Assembly (NCBI RefSeq): GCF_012933545.1
Contig: NZ_JAADJU010000012.1
Span: forward strand, 114,574-178,573
Length of the DNA stretch: 64,000 bases
Origin: Rouxiella aceris
GTDB lineage: Bacteria > Pseudomonadota > Gammaproteobacteria > Enterobacterales > Enterobacteriaceae
Direction: 5' to 3'
The translations under genes and the position numbers were made by a program. This document shows, in pieces, positions 1 through 9,839 of this stretch. The notes under the pieces were generated by a model. It made no database searches and had not been told where the DNA came from. It saw nothing but the letters and a program-made list of their open reading frames with translations. Each line of letters begins with the position of its first letter. The first letter of the stretch is position 1.

Positions 1-135
1 GCCCTGCTGGAAGAAAAAGCCAAGTCAACGCTGACACCGGTGGTCATTTCCAATATGGATGAGATTAAAGAGCTGATCAAACTTTCTGGTACTGTGGTGG
101 TGGGTGAAACCCCAATCATCCGTATCAAAAAGTAA
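1..135 (+). CDS. crr: PTS glucose-specific EIIA component, C-terminal end (partial)
   Basis: The last 44 codons of an open frame entering from the left edge. The residues (..TPVVISNMDEIKEL.. ending VGETPIIRIKK) match the C-terminus of EIIA-Glc. This cytosolic phosphocarrier passes phosphate from HPr to the glucose permease, regulates adenylate cyclase and causes inducer exclusion. The catalytic histidines lie upstream of the window. A strong terminator follows, and the next gene is convergent. In E. coli crr ends the ptsHI-crr operon and lies near cysM, as here, so identity is well supported by sequence and synteny. Confidence 0.95.
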   Translation, partial: ALLEEKAKSTLTPVVISNMDEIKELIKLSGTVVVGETPIIRIKK

Positions 136-147
136 TGACACTCCAAT

Positions 148-179
148 AAAAAAACGGCGCTGATTGCGCCGTTTTTTTT
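148..179. terminator. Bidirectional rho-independent terminator between crr and the sensor kinase gene
   Basis: The stem AAACGGCGC / GCGCCGTTT with loop TGATT is flanked by an A-run on the left and eight T on the right. It reads as a hairpin plus U-tract on both strands, ending crr from the left and the two-component operon from the right. Confidence 0.9.
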
Positions 180-218
180 GTCTCTGCTTTCTCCGTTACT
201 ACCGCACTACCAGCAATA

Positions 219-1586
219 TCATCCCTGCGCGATCAAGCTTTTCCAGTGTGGAACCTTAAGATCGATAATAAGGCCCCTGGGTGAGCCGTTACGCGCTTCA
301 ATTTTCCCCTGATGTGCCAGTATCACTTTCTTGGTGATCGCCAGCCCAAGGCCATAGCCTTTGCCAGCAAGCGGTGACATAACGCGGACAAAGGGATCAA
401 AGATGCTCGATAGCTTATCTTCTTCAACGCCCGGCCCCTGATCGGCCACTTCCACACACAGATAATTATCGCTGGTGGTAGACAGCGAGACGTTGATTGT
501 TTGACCGCGAGCAGAAAAGCGCAGCGCATTGCGCACCACATTATCAATCGCCCGACGCATTAACTCGGCGTTGCCTTTCACCGTATAATCCTGTTCGCAT
601 GACACATTGCTATTGAGCACAATTTCCACCCCGGGAAGCTGCGCCTCATAGCAGGCGTCATTGACCACCGCCGCAACCAAACCGTTAAGATCAAAATACT
701 CTTCGTCCGGCATTACGTTATTTTCTGTACGCGACAGCGCCAGCAGCTCGCCGATCATCTTGTCCAGCCGCCCTGCTTCATGCTCGATACGTGTTAACGA
801 TGTTTCGACATTCTGCGGATTTTGCCGTGCCAGACCAATAGCCAACTGCAGTCGTGCCAGAGGGGAACGCAACTCATGGGAGACATCATGCAGTAACTCC
901 TCACGAGCCTTGACCAGCACCTGCAAACGTTCTGCCATCGAGTCAAAATCACGTGCCACATCAGAAAGCTCATCGTGGCGTTTGCCCATGGTTGAAAACA
1001 AACGCACTGATAAATCCCCTTGCGAAACTCGCCCAAAGGCCTTGCGCATTTGCAGCATGGGGCGGGTCAGGTTCCAGGCCAAAATGGCGCTGAACAACAG
1101 CCCTCCCAGACCGCCTATCCACAGAAATGGAGGTGGCATATTAAATAAGTGCTTTTCTCGCGGAGGTCGATACTCATCCATCAACCCCTCAACATTATAA
1201 CGGAGCCGGTAACCCTGCCCATTCGGTGCCTGCACAAACTCGACCACTTCATGCGGCACTTTGCCCGGCTCAAGCGCATCCAGATTCTGCCCCTGGGCGG
1301 GGATCATCGAAGGCTCAACGGAAAACAGACGGCGATCGCTGTCCGGCCAGTCGGCAATCATCGCATTCAGCGCCGGTATGCCGCCGCTATGCAAGGTGGA
1401 AACCGCCGAAGTGATTTGCAGTTTGACAAAACGTCGGGCGATCCCGCTTTCTGGCGGCTCGTGATGGTAGTAAAAAGTAAATACCAGCCAGAGAACCTGA
1501 GTGATGGCAATAAAAGTCAGCCAATAGCCCAGCAGTATTTTCCAAAATAGCCTGCCGCGCAGGCGCTTACCTGATTCTGTAGCCAA
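219..1586 (-). CDS. Two-component sensor histidine kinase, CpxA/RstB-like
   Basis: A 455-residue inner-membrane kinase. It has a transmembrane segment at about 14-38, a periplasmic sensor of about 110 residues, a second segment at 153-172, HAMP at 173-225, a dimerisation/phosphoacceptor helix with HDVSHELRSP (phospho-His 237), an N-box (NVVRNALRF) and glycine boxes DQGPGVEED and GKGYGLGLAI. It should autophosphorylate and signal to the response regulator encoded just upstream, whose last 20 bases it overlaps. The annotated start is TTG inside that gene with no clear Shine-Dalgarno site, so translational coupling is likely and the exact start is uncertain. The sensor domain is not recognisable. 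The RssA kinase of Serratia is a candidate orthologue, from memory only. Confidence 0.85.
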   Translation of the reverse strand: MATESGKRLRGRLFWKILLGYWLTFIAITQVLWLVFTFYYHHEPPESGIARRFVKLQITSAVSTLHSGGIPALNAMIADWPDSDRRLFSVEPSMIPAQGQNLDALEPGKVPHEVVEFVQAPNGQGYRLRYNVEGLMDEYRPPREKHLFNMPPPFLWIGGLGGLLFSAILAWNLTRPMLQMRKAFGRVSQGDLSVRLFSTMGKRHDELSDVARDFDSMAERLQVLVKAREELLHDVSHELRSPLARLQLAIGLARQNPQNVETSLTRIEHEAGRLDKMIGELLALSRTENNVMPDEEYFDLNGLVAAVVNDACYEAQLPGVEIVLNSNVSCEQDYTVKGNAELMRRAIDNVVRNALRFSARGQTINVSLSTTSDNYLCVEVADQGPGVEEDKLSSIFDPFVRVMSPLAGKGYGLGLAITKKVILAHQGKIEARNGSPRGLIIDLKVPHWKSLIAQG

Positions 1587-2250
1587 TGCTGCGCACCGTC
1601 TCGATTGTCATTGCTTCACCGCCACTCAGCGACGCCAGTTTCTGGCGGATATTACTGATATGCACGTCGATGCTGCGATCGTAGGCTTCGCGCGGACGAC
1701 CCAGCCCTTTTTCAGACAGCTCATCTTTTGATACCACACGTTCCGGAGAACGCAGCAAAAGCTCCAGCAGATTAAACTCCGAGGCCGTCAAATCGAACAC
1801 GACCCCTTGCCACTCGCTGCTACGCGTAGCCGGATTCAAGGTCAGGTCACCGTAGTGAATGCTTGAGGAGTCAGAATGGGTATCTTGCTGCTCCTCGACC
1901 CGGCGCAGAACCGCACGCAAACGCGCCACCAGCTCACGCGGATAGCAGGGTTTCGGCATATAGTCATCGGCACCCATTTCCAGTCCGATAACCCGGTCGA
2001 TGTTGTCACCTTTGGCCGTCAGCATAATGATCGGCAGACGGCTGTTTTTGCGCACCTGGCGCAGCACATCAATTCCGCTCATATCAGGCAGCATAATGTC
2101 GAGGATCATGGCACTGTATTCACCGGACATGGCCCCCTCGACACCCGCCTTGCCGCTTAACACCAGTGATGCATCAAATCCTTCGGCAATGAGGTATTCA
2201 CAAAGCATGGTGCCCAGTTCAAGATCGTCATCGACTAACAAAATTTTCAT
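1567..2250 (-). CDS. OmpR/CpxR-family response regulator
   Basis: A 227-residue regulator. The receiver domain (1-115) has the acidic pocket DDD at 7-9, phospho-acceptor D51 (ILDIMLPDMSG), the switch threonine in MLTAKGD and the lysine in MPKP. A winged-helix DNA-binding domain (about 130-227) ends in DVHISNIRQKL..SIGYRIR. It is the first gene of the operon with the kinase and resembles CpxR in the receiver. In E. coli no two-component system lies between crr and cysM, so this pair is extra relative to that genome. An RssB-like role (Serratia motility regulation) is possible but not shown by the sequence. Confidence 0.88.
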   Translation of the reverse strand: MKILLVDDDLELGTMLCEYLIAEGFDASLVLSGKAGVEGAMSGEYSAMILDIMLPDMSGIDVLRQVRKNSRLPIIMLTAKGDNIDRVIGLEMGADDYMPKPCYPRELVARLRAVLRRVEEQQDTHSDSSSIHYGDLTLNPATRSSEWQGVVFDLTASEFNLLELLLRSPERVVSKDELSEKGLGRPREAYDRSIDVHISNIRQKLASLSGGEAMTIETVRSIGYRIR

Positions 2251-2487
2251 TATTTATTTCCACCTAACTGATTTCCGCTCATTTTTACCTCTATCCCGGT
2301 ACGCCGCAGTAGCATTTACTCTATTTTTACCTTTTACCGGCTTTAGTCACAGAAAAAGGCGCAGTTTGTATAGCAAATCACTGCTTTTGGCCGCACAACG
2401 CAACGGGGACCATGTTACCCGGCCTTACCGGGGAACAAATGCTGACAGCAGTTTCTCGTCGGGGAAAAGAAATTCAGCCTGCTCGGG

Positions 2488-3369
2488 TTATTCAAACACG
2501 CCGGTGGAGAGATATCGATCGCCGCGATCGCAAATTATCGCCACAATCACCGCACCAGGGTTATCTCTCGCCACGCGCAGTGCGCCCGCCACCGCCCCGC
2601 CGGAACTGACACCACAGAAAATCCCCTCCTGCTGCGCCAGCAAACGCATGGTCGTTTCCGCTTCGCCTTGCCCCATATCGATGACTTCATCTACCAGTTC
2701 GGGTTGGAAAATACCCGGCAGATATTCCAGCGGCCAGCGGCGAATGCCGGGAATGCTACTGCCTTCTTGCGGTTGCAGGCCGACGATCTGAATATCAGGT
2801 CGTTGGCTTTTCAGATAACGGCTAACGCCGGTAATGGTGCCCGTGGTGCCCATGCTGGAAACAAAATGGGTGATCCGCCCCGCCGTCTGCTGCCAGATTT
2901 CCGGCCCGGTGGTGGTAAAATGTGCCAGCGGATTATCGGGGTTATTAAACTGATCGAGGACTTTGCCCTGCCCGCGTTTTTCCATATCTTTGGCCAAATC
3001 ACGGGCGCCTTCCATCCCCTTGGCGCGACTGACCAGCAGCAGTTCCGCCCCATAGGCACGCATTGATGCCTGGCGTTCGAGACTCATATTCTCTGGCATC
3101 AGCAGTTTGAGCTTATAGCCTTTGAGTGCCGCAATCATTGCCAGCGCAATACCGGTATTACCACTGGTGGCTTCAATCAGCGTATCGCCGGGGGTGATTT
3201 CACCGCGTTTTTCCGCCTGATCGATCATAAAGAAAGCCGCGCGATCTTTAACTGAACCTGCCGGGTTATTGCCTTCCAGTTTGACCCAGATTTCGCTATC
3301 AAGATCTTTTGACAGCCGTTGTAATCGCACTAAAGGCGTATTGCCGATAAATTGTTCAAGCGTGCTCAC
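2488..3369 (-). CDS. cysM: Cysteine synthase B (O-acetylserine sulfhydrylase B)
   Basis: A PLP enzyme of 293 residues that makes cysteine from O-acetylserine and sulfide, or S-sulfocysteine from thiosulfate. The PLP lysine is K41 in NPAGSVKDRAAF. The substrate loop TSGNTG, the phosphate-binding GTTGTITG and the C-terminal CGVSSGGAVAGAL are all present. Translation starts at GTG, as in E. coli cysM. It lies behind the sulfate/thiosulfate transporter but is separated from cysA by a terminator. The protein ends at STGVFE, about ten residues earlier than the E. coli protein; the catalytic core is complete. Confidence 0.96.
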   Translation of the reverse strand: MSTLEQFIGNTPLVRLQRLSKDLDSEIWVKLEGNNPAGSVKDRAAFFMIDQAEKRGEITPGDTLIEATSGNTGIALAMIAALKGYKLKLLMPENMSLERQASMRAYGAELLLVSRAKGMEGARDLAKDMEKRGQGKVLDQFNNPDNPLAHFTTTGPEIWQQTAGRITHFVSSMGTTGTITGVSRYLKSQRPDIQIVGLQPQEGSSIPGIRRWPLEYLPGIFQPELVDEVIDMGQGEAETTMRLLAQQEGIFCGVSSGGAVAGALRVARDNPGAVIVAIICDRGDRYLSTGVFE

Positions 3370-3435
3370 TGTGGTTGCCTTATATCAATTAGCTATTAAC
3401 ACCATTCTAAAATGAATAAATGGGTATCAGCCATT

Positions 3436-3458
3436 AAAAAGGGCGGAAGAACCGCCCT
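3436..3458 (-). terminator. Rho-independent terminator between cysA and cysM
   Basis: On the minus strand the stem AGGGCGG / CCGCCCT (5-base loop) is followed by TTTTT. It lies after the cysA stop and before cysM, so cysM may need its own promoter or depend on read-through. Confidence 0.85.
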
Positions 3459-3486
3459 ACTCGAATTGTTAATAATTTTAAAAATA

Positions 3487-4581
3487 TCAGGCCGACTTGG
3501 CGAGCGCAACCGATTGTAGCTGACGATCACCGGCATACAAGCGTCCGTTCAGGCCGCCGACAAAGTAGCGGTCGCCGCGCTGCGGGGCACGATTGTCCGG
3601 GGTTTCGGACAGCACGACGGCCATCGGCTCAGTATGCCATCCCTGCGGCTGGACGGTTAATTGCCAAAAGTGACCGCGCGGGCTGACTTCCAGAATTTGG
3701 ACCGGCAGTGGACAACGGGGGGTGCTGTGCGGCGTGATTTCCATTTCCCATGGTCGCAAAAACAGATCAACCGCCCCTTGATGCAATGGCGCAATGGCCA
3801 GCGGCCAATGGTGTTGACCGACATACAACTGCGAACCACGGATCTCGCCGCCAATCCGGTTAACTTCGCCCATAAATTCCAGCACAAAGCGGGTGGCCGG
3901 TTCACGCCAGATTTCAATGGGCGTGCCCACCTGCTCAATATTTCCCTGACTCATCACCACCACGCGATCCGCCACTTCCATGGCTTCTTCCTGGTCGTGG
4001 GTGACAAATACGCTGGTGAATTTCAGCTCTTCATGCAGTTGACGCAACCAACGGCGCAACTCTTTGCGAACCTGTGCATCCAGCGCGCCAAAGGGTTCAT
4101 CCAGCAATAAGATCTGCGGCTCCACCGCCAGCGCACGGGCCAGCGCCACGCGCTGCTTTTGCCCGCCCGACAGTTGGGCCGGAAAACGATTGCCCAGATG
4201 GCTTAACTGCACCATCTCCAGCAGTTTGCTGACTTTCTGTTTAATGGCTTCGGCATTCGGCCGTTCACGGCGTGGCAACACGGTAAGACCAAAGGCGATA
4301 TTGTCGAATACCGTCATATGGCGAAACAGTGCGTAGTGCTGGAAGACAAAACCAACCTGACGATCGCGCGCGTGCAGGCGAGTCACATCTTTGCCATGAA
4401 AGCTCAACAGTCCACTGCTCTGATTTTCCAGGCCGGCAATAATGCGCAGCAACGTAGTTTTCCCAGAACCAGAGGGTCCCAACAGCGCCACCATCTGGCC
4501 GGAGGGAATATCGAGCGAGATATCATTAAGCACCTTGGTGCGGTCAAAAAATTTGTTGATACCTGTAATTTCAATGCTCAT
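3487..4581 (-). CDS. cysA: Sulfate/thiosulfate ABC transporter ATP-binding protein
   Basis: A 364-residue ATPase driving sulfate and thiosulfate import through CysT/CysW. It has Walker [10 protein letters not shown] (35-43), the Q-loop FVFQHYALF, signature LSGGQKQR, Walker [11 protein letters not shown], the switch His in VFVTHDQ, and a C-terminal regulatory domain. The start chosen is the ATG at 4581 ([12 protein letters not shown]), matching family N-termini; an upstream in-frame start would add six residues. The start lies 11 bases inside the end of cysW, and the SD-like GGAGGAAAG precedes it. Confidence 0.96.
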   Translation of the reverse strand: MSIEITGINKFFDRTKVLNDISLDIPSGQMVALLGPSGSGKTTLLRIIAGLENQSSGLLSFHGKDVTRLHARDRQVGFVFQHYALFRHMTVFDNIAFGLTVLPRRERPNAEAIKQKVSKLLEMVQLSHLGNRFPAQLSGGQKQRVALARALAVEPQILLLDEPFGALDAQVRKELRRWLRQLHEELKFTSVFVTHDQEEAMEVADRVVVMSQGNIEQVGTPIEIWREPATRFVLEFMGEVNRIGGEIRGSQLYVGQHHWPLAIAPLHQGAVDLFLRPWEMEITPHSTPRCPLPVQILEVSPRGHFWQLTVQPQGWHTEPMAVVLSETPDNRAPQRGDRYFVGGLNGRLYAGDRQLQSVALAKSA

Positions 4582-5446
4582 TGCTTTCCTCCCGCTCAAG
4601 ACGGTTGTTGTGGCGCGCCAGGCGCCACTGTAAGCCGCTTTTCAGAAATAGGGTGACGATTGCCATCAGGGTCAGCAGCGCGGCGGCAGTGAACGCGCCA
4701 GCGGTGTTGTAGTCCTGATTCAATAATTCAACTTGTAATGGCAGCGTGTAGGTTTCGCCGCGAATTGACCCGGAAACCACCGACACTGCCCCAAACTCGC
4801 CAATGGCCCGCGCGTTGGTTAACACCACGCCGTACAACAGCGCCCAACGAATATTTGGCAAGGTGACGCGACGAAACATCTGCCAGCCGGAAGCGCCGAG
4901 CAGCACCGCCGCTTCATCTTCCTGGCTACCCTGACTTAACATCACCGGCACCAGCTCGCGAATAACAAACGGGCAGGTAACAAAAATCGTCACCATCACC
5001 ATCCCCGGCCAGGCAAACATCAACTGGATATTGTGCGCATCCAGCCAGCCGCCAAGCGGGCCGTTAGTACCGTAAAACAGCAGATACAGCAACCCCGCCA
5101 CCACCGGCGAGACGGCAAAGGGAATATCAATCAGCGTCAACAGTAGCTGACGTCCCGGAAAGTTAAAGCGCGCCACCAGCCAGGCCAGCAGCGTGCCAAA
5201 GATCAGGTTAACCGGCACGGTGATCAGCGCCATCAGCACCGTCAGCCAGATAGAGTGCAGCATATCGCCATCGGCAAGATTCTTGCCCACGGCGGCAATA
5301 CCGTCAGAAAGCGCCAGTACAAAAATGCTAATCAGCGGTACCAACAGCAGCAACGCACAGATAATCATACCGACGGCGATCAGCGACCACTTTAACCAGT
5401 CGATACGACGCGGCGCGGTTTCCTGGACCTGGAGCAACTGTGACAT
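4571..5446 (-). CDS. cysW: Sulfate/thiosulfate ABC transporter permease CysW
   Basis: A 291-residue inner-membrane permease with about six transmembrane helices. The cytoplasmic EAA-like loop [19 protein letters not shown] docks with CysA. It forms a heteromeric channel with CysT. Its ATG shares one base with the cysT stop (TAATG) and its end overlaps cysA by 11 bases, which indicates tight translational coupling in the cysPTWA operon. Confidence 0.95.
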   Translation of the reverse strand: MSQLLQVQETAPRRIDWLKWSLIAVGMIICALLLLVPLISIFVLALSDGIAAVGKNLADGDMLHSIWLTVLMALITVPVNLIFGTLLAWLVARFNFPGRQLLLTLIDIPFAVSPVVAGLLYLLFYGTNGPLGGWLDAHNIQLMFAWPGMVMVTIFVTCPFVIRELVPVMLSQGSQEDEAAVLLGASGWQMFRRVTLPNIRWALLYGVVLTNARAIGEFGAVSVVSGSIRGETYTLPLQVELLNQDYNTAGAFTAAALLTLMAIVTLFLKSGLQWRLARHNNRLEREESNEH

Positions 5447-6276
5447 TAGTGACCTCCCAGGCGACGGCCATAGCGGCTTTGCAGAGTGTTAATGGCAAAC
5501 AGCAGGATCAGCGATGCGGCTAAAATCACCGACGCAATGGCGCTGGCCGCCGGATAATCAAACTCCTGCAAACGGATAAAGATCATCAACGAGGTCACTT
5601 CGGTTTTCCAGGCGATATTGCCGGCGATAAAAATAACCGCCCCAAACTCGCCGAGACTGCGAGTAAATGACAGCGCGGTACCGGCCAACAGCGACGGCAT
5701 CAGCTCGGGCAATACCACGCGGCGAAAACTCTGCCAGCGCGAGGCCCCCAGCGTCTCTGCCGCCTCTTCGTACTCTGGCCCCAGTTCTTCAAGCACCGGT
5801 TGCACGGTACGCACCACAAAAGGAATGCTGGTGAACGCCATGGCGACGGCAATCCCCAACCAGGTGTAGGCCACTTTAATATCAAACTGCGCCAGCCAAT
5901 GACCGTAGAATCCATTGACCGAGAACAGACCGGCCAGGGTCAGCCCGGCCACCGCCGTCGGCAGGGCAAAAGGCAAATCCATTAACCCGTCGAGGATAGT
6001 CTTGCCCGGAAACTCATAGCGCGTCAGGATCCAGGCCATCAGCATGCCAAAAAAGGCGTTGAAGATACTGGCCACCGCCGCCGACAGCAGCGTGACCTTA
6101 TAGGCGGCGATCACCTGCGGATTGCTGACCACATCCCAGTACTGCGCCAGCGTCATATGCGACAGCTGGATAACTAACGCACTAAGCGGCAGCAACAGTA
6201 CCAGGCAAACAAATAACAGGCTGCTACCCAGGCTAAGGGTAAAGCCGGGCAATACACGTTTTGTCGACAACAACAT
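5446..6276 (-). CDS. cysT: Sulfate/thiosulfate ABC transporter permease CysT (CysU)
   Basis: A 276-residue polytopic inner-membrane permease. The EAA loop EYEEAAETLGASRWQSFRRV is clear, as is the C-terminal DYPAASAIASVILAAS typical of CysT. Its start codon overlaps the cysP stop by one base (TAATG). With CysW it forms the membrane pore of the sulfate/thiosulfate importer. Its length agrees with the E. coli protein (277 residues). Confidence 0.95.
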   Translation of the reverse strand: MLLSTKRVLPGFTLSLGSSLLFVCLVLLLPLSALVIQLSHMTLAQYWDVVSNPQVIAAYKVTLLSAAVASIFNAFFGMLMAWILTRYEFPGKTILDGLMDLPFALPTAVAGLTLAGLFSVNGFYGHWLAQFDIKVAYTWLGIAVAMAFTSIPFVVRTVQPVLEELGPEYEEAAETLGASRWQSFRRVVLPELMPSLLAGTALSFTRSLGEFGAVIFIAGNIAWKTEVTSLMIFIRLQEFDYPAASAIASVILAASLILLFAINTLQSRYGRRLGGH

Positions 6277-7304
6277 TACTGATGTCCCTGGGCAATCAAT
6301 TTGTCCAGCTCACCGCCGGTATCAAAATGAGTCTTCATTACTTGCGGCCAGCCACCAAATTGCTCTTCAACCTTAAACAGTTGGGTGGCAGGGAAATTCG
6401 CTTTCTCGGCATCCATGATCTTTTGGTCATAAACGCGATAACTGAAACTGGTAATAATTTTCTGCGCTTGCGGGCTCCACAGATAGTTCAGGTAAGCCTT
6501 GGCAGCTTTTTCGCTGCCATTTTTTTCAACGTTTTTATCTACCCAGGCCACCGGGAACTCAGCCAAAATATCCACTGGCGGAACAATGACTTCATATTTG
6601 TCGGCACCGTACTGCTGACGAATATTGTTGACTTCCGATTCGAAACTGATCAGCACATCACCCAGACCGCGCTCAACAAAGGTGGTGGTCGCGCCACGGC
6701 CGCCGGTATCAAATACTTCAACGTTTTTGATAAAGCGTGACATCAGCTCGCGCGTTTTTGCCGTGTCATTACCGTCGGCAATATTAAAGGCTCCCCAGGC
6801 ACCCAAGTAGGTATAGCGGCCATTGCCTGAGGTTTTTGGATTAGGGAATACCAGTTTGACGTCATCACGGGTCAGGTCTTGCCAGGTATGAATATGTTTA
6901 GGGTTACCCTTGCGCACCAGAAAGGCCATGGTGGAATAGAAAGGGGAACTGTTATTCGGCAGACGGCTTTGCCAGTTGGCAGGGATCAGATCGCCGCGGT
7001 CATGCAGCACCTGGACATCGGTTACCTGATTATAGGTCACCACATCGGCCCTCAGTCCTTGCAAAATCGCCAGCGCCTGTTTTGATGAACCGGCATGCGA
7101 TTGCTTGATCTCCAGCTTGTCGCCACCATTTTGCTCGGCCCACTGCTGTTGAAACGGCGGGTTGAGAGCGGCAAACAGCTCGCGAGACACGTCATAAGAG
7201 CTGTTAAGCAATTCCGTGGCAGAGGCACAGGTTGCCGCACTGCCAAGCAGCAGCAACGCTAACGAACCTTTCAGGGTGATATTCTTTACCCACATATTTT
7301 TCAT
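6276..7304 (-). CDS. cysP: Thiosulfate/sulfate periplasmic binding protein
   Basis: A 342-residue solute-binding protein. A Sec signal peptide (basic start, hydrophobic core [11 protein letters not shown]) is probably cleaved after ASA near residue 29, just before [13 protein letters not shown]. Family motifs include [27 protein letters not shown] and [11 protein letters not shown]. It delivers sulfate or thiosulfate to CysT/W/A. It is the first gene of the operon; the 250-base upstream gap, AT-rich around 7430-7490, would hold the promoter and any CysB sites, but no CysB site could be assigned with confidence. Confidence 0.96.
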   Translation of the reverse strand: MKNMWVKNITLKGSLALLLLGSAATCASATELLNSSYDVSRELFAALNPPFQQQWAEQNGGDKLEIKQSHAGSSKQALAILQGLRADVVTYNQVTDVQVLHDRGDLIPANWQSRLPNNSSPFYSTMAFLVRKGNPKHIHTWQDLTRDDVKLVFPNPKTSGNGRYTYLGAWGAFNIADGNDTAKTRELMSRFIKNVEVFDTGGRGATTTFVERGLGDVLISFESEVNNIRQQYGADKYEVIVPPVDILAEFPVAWVDKNVEKNGSEKAAKAYLNYLWSPQAQKIITSFSYRVYDQKIMDAEKANFPATQLFKVEEQFGGWPQVMKTHFDTGGELDKLIAQGHQ

Positions 7305-7558
7305 TCTCTACCCTAGTCTGAAATCACTGTCGACGCGGCGCGCGTTCGCCACCTGATGCCTTGCCATATAACGAAAACACCATGGCGGAGAGTGACAGTG
7401 TATTTATAACTGACGGTAGAGCAGTAACGGTTTTATATACTATTTCGTGATTTACAAGTATGAAAAGCTATAAGGCAGTCACCGAGCAAGATTAAAAGCA
7501 GGAAATACAGCGGGGGATGCCGATGCGCAGGCTGAGGCCCACGCATCGGAGGCACGGA

Positions 7559-8458
7559 TTACAGTGCTTGCAGACGGGTCAGCGACGGTGCGAAATAGTA
7601 ACTGCCGGTCAACGGACGGGTAAAACGCAACATGGCGTCACGTTTGCCATCCAAATCACCAAACATGCTCAGTAACTGTTTTTCAATATTATACAGTCGA
7701 GCGCAGTAGGTGATGAAATAGAGCCCATGCTCACCGCTTGCCGTACCGTAAGGCAGACTCTGGCGCAGGATCTTCAGCCCCTTGCCCTCTTCTTTCAGGT
7801 CCACACGTCCCAGATGCGAGGTCTCTTTACGCAGATCGCCGGGCAGTTCCTCATCGGTCTGCTTGGTGCGGCCAATGATCTCTTCCTGCTGCGCCACGCT
7901 AAAGCGCTGCCACTGGTCAAGATTATGCTTCCAGCGCTGAACCATCACATAGCTGCCACCAGCATCCGGCTCCCCTTCGGCAATGGCGGCCACCAGGGCG
8001 CGCTGTTCGCCTTTGGGATTTTCCGTGCCATCAACAAAACCGCTGAGATCGCGATTTTCAATGCCGCGAAACCCGTGGGTCTCTTCTACAACCTGAATAC
8101 TGTTACCAAAGGCTGCCAGTGCCGCCTGAGCCAGTAAAAAATTAACGTCATGACGCAAAGACTGAATATGGATCAGCAGATCGCGCTGGGTTGCCGGTGC
8201 CAGACCTTTACCCAGGGGAACAAAGGGCTTGAGCTCGCTAGCCCCTTCTCCGGCCGACAAATCGCGCCAAACCGTATCACCAAAGGCCAGCACGGCACCC
8301 ACGCTGTCATCAGGAAATCTCGCCTGAACCTGCGCCAATGAGTGGCAAAACGTCCGGCAAGCCTGGCGAATAGCATCCAGGTCACCCTGGACATTGGCTT
8401 CTATATAGATAGCAAAACGGCAATGCTCCAGCAAAATACCGCTCTGGATCTGGGTCAT
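7559..8458 (-). CDS. yfeX: Dyp-type haem peroxidase YfeX
   Basis: A 299-residue cytosolic DyP-type peroxidase. The family motif GxxDG is GFVDGTENP with D143, the proximal haem ligand is H215 in [10 protein letters not shown], and the distal arginine is R232 in LRQSLPYG. These positions coincide with those I recall for E. coli YfeX. It oxidises porphyrinogens and model dyes; a debated deferrochelatase role has been proposed. The gene is followed by a weak inverted repeat (CCGATGCG..CGCATCGG near 7520-7549) without a U-tract. It is separated from yfeY by a terminator and so is probably transcribed alone. Confidence 0.95.
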   Translation of the reverse strand: MTQIQSGILLEHCRFAIYIEANVQGDLDAIRQACRTFCHSLAQVQARFPDDSVGAVLAFGDTVWRDLSAGEGASELKPFVPLGKGLAPATQRDLLIHIQSLRHDVNFLLAQAALAAFGNSIQVVEETHGFRGIENRDLSGFVDGTENPKGEQRALVAAIAEGEPDAGGSYVMVQRWKHNLDQWQRFSVAQQEEIIGRTKQTDEELPGDLRKETSHLGRVDLKEEGKGLKILRQSLPYGTASGEHGLYFITYCARLYNIEKQLLSMFGDLDGKRDAMLRFTRPLTGSYYFAPSLTRLQAL

Positions 8459-8605
8459 AATTTATCTATCCTTATTTCAAAGACGGCGGTCTCTGGCTTT
8501 GCAGCAGTATAAAGCCGAGGCGGGGGATATCCGGGGTCATGGGATCACAAGGCAGCAGAAGGCAATTCCGCCGGATATAGCGTGCAGCATTATACGCGGA
8601 TTAGC

Positions 8606-8633
8606 GGAAAATGCCTTGCGTCAACGCAAGGCA
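8606..8633 (-). terminator. Terminator downstream of yfeY
   Basis: Stem TGCCTTGCG / CGCAAGGCA with a 4-base loop, followed on the minus strand by TTTTCC. It lies just past the yfeY stop. Confidence 0.8.
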
Positions 8634-8642
8634 CAGAGAGGA

Positions 8643-9242
8643 TTAAGGATTAGCAGCATGCCAGACAATTTTGCTGACTTTCCAGTCTTTTAACGCATCG
8701 TCAGCTGGCATCAGCTCTTCCGGCCCCTGCCAGTCGCCACTGAAAATATAGCTAACGTGCTGACTGTCCGGCGCTTTACATTCCACGTCACGAGGTTCCA
8801 GTCCGCGCGCTTTCTGACAGGCGCCAAAGGCCTTGCTGTACAGGGTATTAAACGGCGTGCCGATCTTGACGCCCCATTGACTTTCAATGGTCGGATCGCT
8901 CACCACGATGCGATCGACTTTGCCTTTCAGGGCACCGGAGACGGTGATTTGCACGGTTTTATCAGTCATTGCCTGATAAAACGCCCGCATTTTGCCATCG
9001 CTCATCGACATGCCGCTACGCAGATGATAATTGCCATTCAGCCCGTCATTAACCGCAGCTTCGGTCATTGGGGTATCGGCGGTGAGCGTACCGACGCCCT
9101 GTTCGTTCACCTTAAGGTGGCTGGTGAACCAGTTCATCGGATTAAGACTTGACCACGACATGTGCGGCATAGACATATTCGACAAGGTCGAACACCCGCT
9201 AAGTACCAGGGGCAACGCCAGCAACAGTGGGCGGATAGTCAT
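8643..9242 (-). CDS. yfeY: YfeY family lipoprotein
   Basis: A 199-residue predicted lipoprotein. The signal peptide MTIRPLLLALPLVLSGC carries lipobox LSGC, so Cys17 is lipidated. The start is the ATG at 9242, preceded by AAGGAG; an upstream in-frame extension has no coding features. The sequence resembles E. coli YfeY, a sigma-E-regulated lipoprotein of unknown function. No convincing sigma-E promoter was found by eye upstream. It sits in the conserved yfeX-yfeY-yfeZ-ypeA cluster. Confidence 0.9.
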   Translation of the reverse strand: MTIRPLLLALPLVLSGCSTLSNMSMPHMSWSSLNPMNWFTSHLKVNEQGVGTLTADTPMTEAAVNDGLNGNYHLRSGMSMSDGKMRAFYQAMTDKTVQITVSGALKGKVDRIVVSDPTIESQWGVKIGTPFNTLYSKAFGACQKARGLEPRDVECKAPDSQHVSYIFSGDWQGPEELMPADDALKDWKVSKIVWHAANP

Positions 9243-9395
9243 GTAATACACTCCTTGTTCTCGATTTTTCTGGGTAAAGCGATGAGGGACGCCAACGTGA
9301 CCCTGGCAAGACGGCACCGGGTCGGCACCCTTTTCAGTGTCGGGCTATTGGAGTACGGCAAAGACAAAAAGTGCCGCAGATATTTGTACATCGGT

Positions 9396-9839
9396 CTATG
9401 CCAGACGTCGTGCCTCATCAAAGCAGGCGCGCAAGCGTCGACTTAGTAGCCAATAGGCCAGCGCACCGGCATCCATCAGGGCAAGAACAATATCAAGCAG
9501 GCTTGGCGTATCCATTGATTGCCACAGGCCTAGCCCTTGCAAGGCAAAGGTGACAAACATCCCGGCCAACAGCAGCCAATAGCCCATTTGCCAGATTTTT
9601 GGCCACAGGTGGCGACGTCCGCTAAGCAAAAAGATCAGCACGGGAGGGATACCTAAAAAGATGCCGTACCAAAAGGCGTGGCGGTCAGGGTAAAACCAGG
9701 TCAGCAAACCGTTGCCTTGAACGCGAGAAGCCCCGGCCATCACAAAAAGTAACCAGGTCCGTGCCTGTAAGACCAATATTGTCCAGAACCACAGCGGCAG
9801 ACGCAGCATGCCATGGCTGTTGTAATCATCAGGATTCAT
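9396..9839 (-). CDS. yfeZ: DUF2919 inner-membrane protein YfeZ
   Basis: A 147-residue protein with four predicted transmembrane helices (WFWTILVLQARTWLLFVMAG, FLGIPPVLIFLLS, YWLLLAGMFVTFALQGL, LALMDAGALAYWLLS). It begins MNPDDYNSHGMLRLP, typical of the DUF2919/YfeZ family, so the ATG at 9839 is preferred over a 32-residue upstream extension. The function is unknown. Position between yfeY and ypeA agrees with E. coli. Confidence 0.85.
   Translation of the reverse strand: MNPDDYNSHGMLRLPLWFWTILVLQARTWLLFVMAGASRVQGNGLLTWFYPDRHAFWYGIFLGIPPVLIFLLSGRRHLWPKIWQMGYWLLLAGMFVTFALQGLGLWQSMDTPSLLDIVLALMDAGALAYWLLSRRLRACFDEARRLA

Noticed and set aside
661..1200. 179-codon plus-strand ORF opposite the sensor kinase
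   Set aside because: Antisense shadow of a well-supported kinase gene.
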